The position numbers and the translations under genes are program-made. From Poecilobothrus nobilitatus (taxonomy: Eukaryota > Arthropoda > Insecta > Diptera > Dolichopodidae), in NCBI GenBank assembly GCA_947095535.1, contig OX352772.1, positions 116,358,031-116,422,030 of the forward strand: a stretch of 64,000 nucleotides of DNA. The letters are read 5' to 3'. The notes under the pieces are model-generated. The model saw nothing but the letters and a program-made list of their open reading frames with translations. It was not told where the DNA came from and did no database searches. Positions 33,992 to 44,226 of the stretch are shown here, piece by piece. Within the stretch, counting starts at the first letter, position 1. The number at the start of each line of letters is the position of its first letter.

Positions 33992-36440
33992 AAGAAAAAA
34001 TCGAGAAAGAATACAGTTGCCCTTGTCAATTCTTAGATACCCGTACGAACCGTGTTCACAGCCTGTCATTCTGCTTACAATATTATTATACCCTACACCT
34101 AAAGTATAGGGTATATTAACTTTGGTATGGTGTTTGTAACCACCAAAAGGAAGCGAGTTAGATATGGACATGTTTATGTATTCTGAATCAGGATCACCTC
34201 CTGAGTCGATTTAACGATGTCCGTCCGTCTGTCCGTCCGCCCGTCCGTTCGCAAGATAACACAAAAACTAATAAAGGTATCTTGATGAAATTTATATAGT
34301 AGTTTACTAATTACGAAAGGAAGGCTAAGTTCGAATCTAGACAAAATCGGTCCATTGGTTCGGATTCTGGAAGCTTCCGAATGATTCCGGAGCAAACGAG
34401 ATTATCTCCAAAACCAACAAAGATAGAACCTGAACCTTTAAATTTTGTACAATGATGTTTCTTCCCGTTCGATTTATGTCTCTGAAATTTGAGAGGATTT
34501 GGTTAATGGGTTTGGATTTTGGGAGCTTCCGAACGAGCCCCAGAGCAAATGAGATTATCTCCAAAAACAACAAAGATATACCCTTTAAATTTGGCAGAGT
34601 GGTGTTCTTTCATGATTTATTTAAGTCTCTGAAATTTGAGAGGATTTGGTTCATGGGTTCTTATCTTGGAAGCTTTCGAACGAGCCCCGGAGCAAACGAG
34701 TATATCTCCACAATCAACAAAGATAGAACTTTTATTTTTAGTACAAAGGTGTTCTGTTATGTTTTCTTTTCTGTAAAATTGGAAACTGACATTTGAAAGA
34801 ATTTGAACCATGGGTTCGTATTTTGGAAACTTCCGGACGAGCACAAGAGCAACGAGCATATCTCCAAAACCAACAAAAGTAGAACCTTTAAATTTAGTAC
34901 AATGGTGTTCTGGCATATTTTCTTTGTGTTCCTACATATCCCAAGAGGATGTCTCTTTTACGTTCCTGAAATTCGAGTTGAATAAGACAGAAAAGGGAAG
35001 AAGTTCAAGCAGCTGCCAAAAAAACTTATGGATTTTTAATTTAATTCGAAATATTCAGGTTTAGGGTATTCATAAGTCGGTTGCATCGACTTACTGTTAC
35101 ATTTACTTGTTTTTTTAATATTTTAGTATTTTAAAATAATTTGGGTGAATTTTATAATTTCTAGAACTATGGTTTGTACATATATTCAAACTATATGTTT
35201 ATACATTCTTCAAAAGCAGATTCTAACCTTCCACATAATGATTATCAATCCAAAACTTTTTCAAATATTCTATAGTACCATTTAATACTAAGCGGTAAAT
35301 GTATATTAAATTTACTTGGTATAAAATAGTAAATATAATTTTAAATTTTATATTATATTAATGCGCATATACTATATTTATATTGTTATAAGTATATCGT
35401 AATATTTCTTTAAAAATGTTTCCATTCATAAAATAATTTCTTATAAGTACAATAAAATACATATATACATGTAAATACGACGCTAAAATATAATATACAT
35501 CTATACTCTTATCATTCATTCATCAGTAACATATACGATATGTAAATAAACATGATATTATATAAGTATGTATGTATATCAAAATCATATAAATAAAAAT
35601 TCTTCAAGCAACAGTTATGTTGTTTATTTATTTACATTTTTTTGTACTACGCATTATATCCTCAAGAATTTCAAATTATCGAGTAAAACAAAATGCAAAA
35701 AATTCGTTAAAAAAATTTGTTAGAAAATTTGAAAAAATCAAGTAACACATTCGTCAATTATAAAGTAACCCCATATTATTAAAAAAAGTTGTTAACAGAA
35801 ATAAGAGTATAATGTTGAAGTTTCAATTTTTATGTATTACTTCAAAAAAATGTTAACAGGTGTTCAAGTTACAGGTGTTTAAAAATAGGAAATTTTCAGT
35901 TTTTGACACCTTACAGCTCCTAAACGGGGGTGATACAAAAAAAAATTCTGAAATAACTCATACTTATTTTCAAAGATCTAACTTCTGTCAAAATTTCACT
36001 GTTTAGAAGATAAAAGAGTTAAAGGATTTTGTAATAATTCAGTTCCACATAACGGTAAATTAAGGCACCGTATAGCGCAAGTATATATTTATTATATACA
36101 TGTTTCTAAAGCTCATAATAGCACCTATCGTTTGAAACTTTCATATTAAAGATATACCTTATAGAGCTTGTGTTATAACAATTTAAATATAGAGATTTTT
36201 CGAACTTTGTTCGGGAGCTACCCAAAGTTTTGGTCGGAACTTAACTAAAAAAAATAGGGAACCTACAAATTGCTCCCAGAATATTTTGTGTAAATTTCAA
36301 GATTCTAGTTTTCTTAGTTTATGAGTTAGCGTGCTGACGGACGGATGGATATGGCTTAATCGACTCAGAATTTGATTCTGATCCGATCCATATATTTGAA
36401 GGTATATCTAGCTCGCTTATTTCGAGGTGTTACAAACGGA
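33992..36440 (+). repeat. Family A repeat interrupted by family B (copy 1)
   Basis: The head (TCGAGAAAGAATACAGTTGC, then TTAGATACCCGTACGAACCG) starts at about 33997 and continues to 34087. The sequence resumes at 35110 (TTTTTTTAATATTTTAGTAT) and runs to the tail region at 36440, where it is cut by the duplication junction before the terminal hairpin. An internal deletion lies between about 35995 and 36215. The uninterrupted equivalent is at 10554-12132 (minus). Confidence 0.85.
34088..35109 (-). repeat. Family B repeat nested in family A, four modules
   Basis: The left end ATACCCTACACCTAAA (34088-34103) and TTCAGGTTTAGGGTAT (35054-35069) form inverted repeats matching at 14 of 16. (GTCC)n-type sequence is at about 34218-34249. 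Four internal modules of about 146-156 bp carry TATCTCCAAAACCAACAAAG-like cores near 34410, 34556, 34702 and 34858. The right end is GTCGGTTGCATCGACTTACT then TTTACTTG. ORF-like frames across the modules are repeat artefacts. Confidence 0.85.
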
Positions 36441-37256
36441 AAATATTTTTTTTTAGTGAAAGAAAAAAAAAATTAAAAAATTAATTAAAAAAGTTCACTA
36501 GTTTAATTTAATTTTAATAATTTTAGAAAAAAGATATAAGTAAAGAAAAAACAGTTCATATAATGAAAAAGTTTTTAACTAATTAAAAAGAAGTGTTGTC
36601 ACTTCAAAGATTAAAAGAAAAAACAAAAAAAAAAAATTTTTTTATATATTTTTTTCTTTTATTATTTCTATTTTCTTTCAAAATAAATTGAACTAACTTA
36701 CGTTAAAATAGCAACAGGGAATCTCATTTGCAGAACCACTTACAATCTTTACAGGCAACACAACAGGTGGTTACTACTCGAACAATTTTAGAAATATTTA
36801 TTTTCTCTGCACGGTAGCTCCTTTTGTCCTTTGGTTACGGACTACTCGGGGGCCTCGTTTCCTGCTGCAGATGTTGTCTGAAATTCGGATAGGAATTTTC
36901 CTTTTCCCTACTTGCTGCGCGTGTTACCAGTTAGCAGTTTAAAGACGTTACACAAAATCACTTTAGAAAAGTTTTGTTAACAAGATCATTTCTAAAATTT
37001 CTAATGTTCCAATAGTTTTTTTTCCCCCAATCAAGCAAATTTTTATTTTTTAATTAGATATTTACTTTCAAACTGTTATTGATTTGTTTTATTAATTGTT
37101 TTTATAGTTTTTAGATAATTATTCTTGTTTTACACTTTTAGTCTGATTTATAAATATTTAATTAATCTTGTTGAACACTTTTACTTTCTAATAAATTTTT
37201 TTAACACTTTTTATTACCACACTAATGTAACACTGAGTGGTCCCTACTCGGGCGCC

Positions 37257-37584
37257 AGTTAAATAATTTTAATGAGATTCCCTTTAAAAAAAATTTAAAA
37301 ATTTATTTAATAAAAATTTGTTAAAAAGAAAACAATCTGTTTTTAATTTTATTTTTAAAAATCAACTTTATTCCTTCAGATCTAATTAATATTTAATTTA
37401 CAAAAATGTTCTTTTACAATATTTGGCAAATTCTACTTGCATTTTTGCTGACGCAAACATATGTTTGTTACGCGTGACTTTTATTGCATTTTATTTGAGT
37501 TATTGAGAAATAAGTTTGAATTTGTTTTCCAGGTAAATAAATGATGATTCGGCAGGTTAATAACTTTTTAATAAAAATTACGAA
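37257..37584 (-). repeat. Errantivirus 5' LTR, truncated (copy 2)
   Basis: Same truncation point (ATTACGAA) as copy 1, so truncation predates the segmental duplication. The adjacent primer-binding site carries one substitution (CTACTCGG for CTGCTCGG). Confidence 0.8.
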
Positions 37585-37624
37585 AAAGTGTTGAGGCTTA
37601 TTTTTTTTAAATATTCGATTATTA

Positions 37625-40600
37625 AGAAAAAATCGAGAAAGAATACAGTTGCCTTTGTCAATTCTTAGATACCCGTACGAACCGTGTTCACAGCCTGTCA
37701 TTCTGCTTACAATATTATTATACCCTACACCTAAAGTATAGGGTATATTAACTTTGGTATAGTGTTTGTAACCACCAAAAGGAAGCGAGTTAGATATGGA
37801 CATGTATATATATTCTGAATCAGGATCACCTCCTGAGTCGATTTAACGATGTTCGTCCGTCTGTCCGTCCGCCCGTCCGTTCGCAATAAACACAAAAACT
37901 AATAAAGCTATCTTGATGAAATTTATATAGTAGTTTACTAATTAGGAAAGGAAGGCTAAGTTCGAATCTGGACAAAATCGGTTCATGGTTTCGGATTCTG
38001 GAAGCTTTCGAATGATTCCGGAGCAAACGAGATTATCTCCAAAACCAACAAAGATAGAACCTGAACCTTTAAATTTTGTACAATGATGTTTCTTTCCGTT
38101 CGATTTATGTCTCTGAAATTTAAGAAGATTTGGTTCATGGGTTTGGATTTTGAAGCTTCCGAACGAGCACCAGAGCAAATGAGATTATCTCCAAAACCAA
38201 CTATGATATAACCTTTAAATTTGGCAGAGTGGTGTTCTTTCATGTTTTATTTAAGTTTCTGAAATTTGAGAGGATTTGGTTAATGGGTTTGGATTTTGGT
38301 AGCTTCCGAACGAGCCCCAGAGCAAATGGGATTATCTCCAAAAACAACAAAGATATAACCTTTAAATTTGGCAGAGTGGTGTTCTTTCATGATTTATTTA
38401 AGTCTCTGAAATTTGAGAGGATTTGGTTCATGGGTTCTTATCTTGGAAGCTTTCGAACGAGCCCCGGAGCAAACGAGTATATCTCCACAATCAACAAAGA
38501 TAGAACCTTTATTTTTAGTACAAGAGTGTGCTGTTATGTTTCCTTTTCCATAAAATTGGAAACTGACATTTGAAAGAATTTGAACCATGGATTCGTATTT
38601 TGGAAGCTTCCGAACGAGCCCCAGAGCAAACGAGATTATCTCCAAAATCAACAAAAATAGAACCTTTAAATTTTTTACAATGATGTTCCTTCATGTTTGA
38701 TTTGTGTTTCTGAAATTTGTGAGGATTTGGTCCATGGGTTCAAATCTTGGAAGCTTCCGGACGAGTCCCAGAGCAAACGAGTATATCTCCACAACCAACA
38801 AAGATAGAACTTTTATTTTTAGTACAAAGGTGTTCTGTTATGTTTTCTTTTCTGTAAAATTGGAAACTGACATTTGAAAGAATTTGAACCATGGGTTCGT
38901 ATTTTGGAAACTTCCGGACGAGCACAAGAGCAACGAGCATATCTCCAAAACCAACAAAAGTAGAACCTTTAAATTTAGTACAATGGTGTTCTGGCATATT
39001 TTCTTTGTGTTCCTACATATCCCAAGAGGATGTCTCTTTTACGTTCCTGAAATTTGAGTTGAATAAGACAGAAAAGGGAAGAAGTTCAAGCAGCTGCCAA
39101 AAAAACTTATGGATTTTTAATTTAATTCGAAATATTCAGGTTTAGGGTATTCATAAGTCGGTTGCATCGACTTACTGTTACATTTACTTGTTTTTTTAAT
39201 ATTTTAGTATTTTAAAATAATTTGGGTGAATTTTATAATTTCTAGAACTATGGTTTGTACATATATTCATACTATATGTTTATACATTCTTCAAAAGCAG
39301 ATTCTAACCTTCCACATAATGATTATCAATCCAAAACTTTTTCAAATATTCTATAGTACCATTTAATACTAAGCGGTAAATGTATATTAAATTTACTTAG
39401 TATAAAATAGTAAATATAATTTTAAATTTTATATTATATTAATGCGCATATACTATATTTATATTGTTATAAGTATATCGTAATATTTCTTTAAAAATGT
39501 TTCCATTCATAAAATAATTTCTTATAAGTACAATAAAATACATATATACATGTAAATACGACGCTAAAATATAATATACATCTATACTCTTATCATTCAT
39601 TCATCAGTAACATATACGATATGTAAATAAACATGATATTATATAAGTATGTATGTATGTCAAAATCATATAAATAAAAATTCTTCAAGCAACAGTTATG
39701 TTGTTTATTTATTTACATTTTTTTGTACTACGCATTATATCCTCAACAATTTCAAATTATCGAGTAAAACAAAATGCAAAAAATTCGTTAAAATAATTTG
39801 TTAGGAAATTTGAAAAAATCAAATAACACATTCGTCAATTATAAAGTAACCCTATATTATTAAAAAAAGTTGTTAATAGAAATAAGAGTATAATGTTGAA
39901 GTTTCAATTTTTATGTATTACTTCAAAAAAATGTTAACAGGTGTTCAAGTTACAGGTGTTAAAAAATAGGAAATTTTCAGTTTTTGACACCTTACAGCTC
40001 CTAAACGGGGGTGATACAAAAAAAAATTCTGTAATAACTCATACTTATTTTCAAAGATCTAACTTCTGTCAAAATTTCAAGTTTCCAACTTAAACAGTTT
40101 AGAAGATAGAAGGGTTAAAGGATTTTGCAAAATTTGAGTTTCGCATAACGGTAAATTAAGACACCGTATGTCACAAATATATATTTATTGTATATATGCT
40201 TTTAAAGCTAATAAAAGTAATAATCGTTTGGCGTTTCCAAAATGAAGATTTATTTTATACAACTTGTGCCATAACAATTTAAATATAGAGCTTTTTTGAA
40301 CCTTTGGGGAGCTGTAGCTCCGTAACGGGTGGGGCTACAAAAAAAAGTTATTAAAAATAATATTAATATTTTTGTGACATCTATCAGCGGTTAAAATTTC
40401 ATAGCTCTATTTCAAAAAAAGTGGGGTTCTAAAAGTTAGGTGTTTGAGAGCTACCCTAAGTTTTGGTCCAAACTCAACCAAAAAAAATAGGGAACCTACA
40501 AATTACTCCTAGAATATTTTGTGCAAATTTCAAGATTCTAGCTTTCTTAGTTTTTCAGTTAGCGTGCTGACGGACGGACGGACGGACATGGCTTAAAAGT

Positions 40601-40718
40601 CTTAGAATTTTTTTCTGATCCGATCCATAGCTTTGAAGGTATATCTAGCTCGCTTATTTCGAGGTGTTACAAACGGAGGAGTAATTTTATTATACCCGAT
40701 CCTATCGTACGGGTATAA
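37625..40718 (+). repeat. Family A repeat interrupted by family B (copy 2), complete tail
   Basis: Head at about 37628-37719, resuming at 39191 after the nested repeat. (GGAC)n is at about 40570-40586 and the terminal hairpin ATACCCGATCC..CGTACGGGTATA ends at about 40718. The internal part lacks the deletion seen in copy 1. Confidence 0.85.
37720..39190 (-). repeat. Family B repeat nested in family A, seven modules
   Basis: Same ends and same insertion point as the copy at 34088. Seven internal modules carry TATCTCCAAAA-type cores near 38035, 38187, 38334, 38482, 38638, 38787 and 38940, about 150 bp apart. The extra three modules account for the 449-bp length difference from the four-module copy. 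Confidence 0.85.
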
Positions 40719-41097
40719 AAATAAGTACATAGTAACATAAAACTTTAGTCGACTCAGCAATCAGCCGCAACCGATAATGTATACCTATTTTTCAACTAAA
40801 ATATGGCGAGAGTATAAAAAAAAGAAAGTTTTCTTTTGGCTATTATTTCACTAAAATTGGGTTCAATTTAAATTCACTAATTTTGGAAATCGATAGCAAA
40901 AATCTTGTATGGAAGAAAATAAACCGATTAAATATATATAATATAGATTCTAGCATAGCATATAACATGTAGATAAGTAAATTATATGGGAATTTTTTAA
41001 ACACTTTTTATTTTTTAAAACTTTAGAAAAAATGACTTGGAAAGTAAATCACTGTTAAATGTAATAATAAAAATAATGTTAATGAAATGTATAATCA
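40719..41097. other. AT-rich spacer
   Basis: Nothing recognised. Confidence 0.4.
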
Positions 41098-42420
41098 AAC
41101 GAGGAAGAGTGCAGTAGAGTAGACTGTGTCAACTCTGGGATACCCGTATGAACGTAATATATCCTGTTTCTATAAAACTTGATCATCTTTTAAAAACATT
41201 CAGATGTTTTAGTACCGAACTACAGAGATATATTTATGTAAATTGTGGAGTTGTATGACAGCTACCTGAATCTATTGCGCCTAGCTTCATTAAGTTCCAA
41301 GAGGTGCAAGAAGGCTGAACCGGCTGCTCTAGACCAACCAAATTTTACAAAAGTTGTTGGCCTATAACTCGACACCTCTTTCCTAAATTTCAGGTTCCTA
41401 GCTTTAATAGACACTGAGTTATTCTCATTTAAACGGATAAGTTGTATGGCAGCTACCCGAACCCGTCGCACCACCACAACCAAATTTTCCAAAAGTGGTT
41501 GCCATAAAACTTGATCATCATTTGCAAGATTTCAGACGCCTAGCTTCATTAAGTTCCAAGAGTTGCAAGAAGCCTGAACCGGCTGCTCTAGACCAACCAA
41601 ATTTCACAAAAGTTATTGGCCTATAACTCGACACCTGTTTACTAAATTTCAGGTTCCTAGCTTCAATAGACACTGAGTTATTCTCATTATACCCGTATGA
41701 ACTATGTTCAAGGGTATAATAAATTTGTTTAAACGGATAAGTTGTATGGCAGCTACCTGAACCCGTCGCACCACCACAACCAAATTTTGCAAAAGTGGTT
41801 GCCATAAAATTTGATCATCATTTGCAAGATTTCAGACGCCCAGCTTTATTAAGTTCGAAGAGGTGCAAGAAGCCTGAACCGGCTGCGCTAGACCAACCAA
41901 ATTTTACAAAAGTTGTTGGCCTGTAACTCGACACCTTGTTACTAAATATCAGGTTGCTAGCTTCAATAGACACTGAGTTATTCACATTTAAACGGAGAAG
42001 TTGTATGGCAGCTACCCGAACCCGCCGCACCACCACAACCAAATTTTACAGAAGTTGTTGCCATAAAACTTGATCATCATTTGCAAAATTTCAGAAACCT
42101 AGCTTGAATAGATACTGAGTTATTTCTATATAAAGATAGAAGTTGTATGGCGGCTACTCGAACCCGCCGACCGAAAATGTTGGATTTAAATAGCAAAACT
42201 AACAATTTTGCAAAAGTGCCGTAAAAAAAATTTCAGCCTCCTAGCTCCTTTATTTTTTGAGTTATCGTGCGGACGGACGGACGTAAATGGCTTAATCGAC
42301 TCAGAATTCGATTCTGAGCCGATCCATACCTTTGACACTATATCTACCTCGACTCCTTTAAGGTGTCACAAACGTAATGGCAAATTTATTATACCCTTGA
42401 ACATAGTTCATACGGGTATA
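41098..42420 (+). repeat. Family C microsatellite repeat with about 300-bp internal modules
   Basis: The head GAGGAAGAGTGCAGTAGAGT and GTCAACTCTGGGATACCCG parallels the family A head. TACCCGTATGAAC (41141-41153) is the exact inverse of GTTCATACGGGTA (42406-42418) in the tail. Inside the tail are a short (GGAC)n tract (about 42272-42283) and GGCTTAATCGACTCAGAATT, as in family A. About three internal modules of 260-330 bp carry GAAGCCTGAACCGGCTGC and TTGTATGGCAGCTACCCGAA cores. The ORFs in these modules repeat with them and are not genes. Confidence 0.8.
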
Positions 42421-43312
42421 AATATGTATAATAAAAATGTTATGTATACGACTAAACCGTACATATTTTGTCTATGGTTGTATGTACACATTTTTCATTC
42501 TTTTTTTATTTATTTGTGATATTTTTGTTTTACTTTGATTGCTTTGATACAGAAAATAAAAAGAAAACTTTTACAGCTATAGTAGTATTTTACACAAATT
42601 TTAAAAACAAAAACTATTTTATTAACTAATTTTTAATGTTGAAATTATTTTTGGTTTTTTGTAAATGTTTTTGTCCTTTAATTTTTAATTTTATAATTTT
42701 TATTTAATTTAAAAAAAATTTTTAAATGTAGTTATATATCCCTTTAATTTTTTGTTTGAAGTTTTGTTTTTTTCTTAATAACTTAATAAAAAATATTAAA
42801 AACTTAGAATATCTACCTACCTACCCCTTTTCTTTGAAAAGTATCATTTAAAGCAGGTTTTTACTCCTTCTTATTTTGATAAAACAAGAAATTGCTCACA
42901 TTGGGTAACATACAACATACATAGGTACAAATAAAAATTGTTTATGTTTCACCGCTTTCTAATAACCCCTCATTGGGTGCTCTAATAAGCGGTCGAATCC
43001 TTAACAAAGCTTGGAGAGACAACTGAAGATAAAGAATTATATAAGTATATTAATCTAATAATTATAAAAATTTAAATAAAAATATTAATAAAAATAAATA
43101 TTAAAAAAAAAACTTCTTAATAAAAATAATAAAAAACAAAATAAATTATACTGCAAAAAAAAATTTTTTTTTTTAATGCAATTCATCCATCACCTGCTAA
43201 AAAGCAAAGAAAAGTAGGGTTAAGTATTGCACATCGGTAAAAAAATTTTTTTTTCTTATTGATATAGCCACAAAAAAGAACGAAAACTTTCTAAGGGATC
43301 ACAAAATACTGA
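42421..43312. other. AT-rich sequence, possible 5' region of the following retrotransposon
   Basis: No ORF supported. The last about 130 bp (from about 43180) become less AT-rich and may be the 5' UTR of the I-clade element. Confidence 0.35.
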
Positions 43313-44226
43313 TATGGCTCTCATAGGGGGTACCAATCCTAATCCCGCAGAGCCTAAAATGCCAAAAATCAGGCCGAGTCTATTTGCCTTTTCAGCATTA
43401 GGCACCAACCAAACCGAGTATGCAAAAAATTATTTGTTAATTATCCCACTAAAATAAGTCAACTCAATGAAGATTGATCTACCCCGATCTTTTCTTTAAC
43501 CAAGACGCTAAAGGATATTCACTCAAACTTCAGCGTCAAATATAATAGAGGCGGCAATCTAATTGTAGAGGTGCCCTGCAAAAATATGGTTGAACTGTTC
43601 ATTAAAAAAGAAAAAGTACATGAGGCACCAGTCAAAATAGAATATTTCAGGGCCGTCAACCAATTTAAGTGCGTTTGCTTCTGCTACGCACTTGCCAATC
43701 AGATGTTGTCAGAATCCAAAATATTAGCAAACCTACAACTGAACAACCCTCAGGCAGAAATCAAAGAAATATACAGATTCCCTCGCGCAGAGAAAACGCA
43801 TTCAATCAGAACTCGTACACGGACCTCATAAGCATCTATTTCGATCTCCATGAGCCTTCCAAAGAGCTTAAGGTAGGTTTCCTTTCTGTCGAAGTAAAAA
43901 AATCCTACGCAAACCCTTTGAGGTGTGGCAGATGCCAAAAGGTGTACCACAAAGCCACCAAATGCCAGGAAGCAACGCCAGCCTGTTTCTCCTGCAGCAC
44001 AGCAGTGCCCACCGAACAACTAAACACCCATCAAACCAGCTGCAACATATATTGCGAAACAGTGAACCTCGACCTAAACTACACGCCCAACGCGAAACAT
44101 TGTCCATCGTACAACAAGAAGAAAGAAGTCCTGAAGAGCATGACTGACTATAGGTCCACAAAGGAAGACGCATATAGGATATACAACCAATCAAAAACCA
44201 ACACTCAATCAGTCCAAAGCAAATAA
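43313..44226 (+). pseudogene. I-clade retrotransposon ORF1 (Gag-like, zinc knuckle), broken
   Basis: ATG at 43313 opens a 48-codon frame (MALIGGTNPNPAEPKMPKIR). It is followed by fragments at 43571-43831 (VEVPCKNMVELF-like segment upstream, then KIEYFRAVNQFKCVCF) and 43669-44226. The last contains CGRCQKVYHKATKC, a CX2CX4HX4C knuckle, then further Cys/His pairs (CFSCSTA, CPSYNKKKEVLK). This is the RNA-binding protein of an I-like element. Several frameshifts and stops break it. Base composition is clearly richer in G+C than the surroundings. Confidence 0.75.

Larger units (their letters stand above)
32807..36440. repeat. Tandem segmental duplication, copy 1 (3634 bp)
   Basis: Contains errantivirus leader, primer-binding site and 5' LTR, then a family A repeat with a nested family B repeat. 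It matches 36441-40677 along its length. The junction is between AAACGGA (36434-36440) and AAATATTTTTTTTTAGTGAA (from 36441), the latter matching 32807 onward. It is shorter than copy 2 because the nested repeat has three fewer modules and the family A part has a deletion near 36000-36200. Confidence 0.85.
36441..40677. repeat. Tandem segmental duplication, copy 2 (4237 bp)
   Basis: Same order as copy 1: leader, primer-binding site (37239-37257), truncated 5' LTR (37257-37584), family A head, nested family B, rest of family A. Copy 2 continues past the duplicated end into the complete family A tail ending at about 40718. Confidence 0.85.

Noticed and set aside
34086..39190. Many overlapping ORFs of 60-114 codons on both strands
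   Set aside because: They recur with the 150-bp modules of the nested family B repeats and differ only as the modules do. No protein motif or start context is shared with known genes.
41262..42042. Three similar minus-strand ORFs of 74-95 codons
   Set aside because: They are the same frame read through the tandem modules of the family C repeat.
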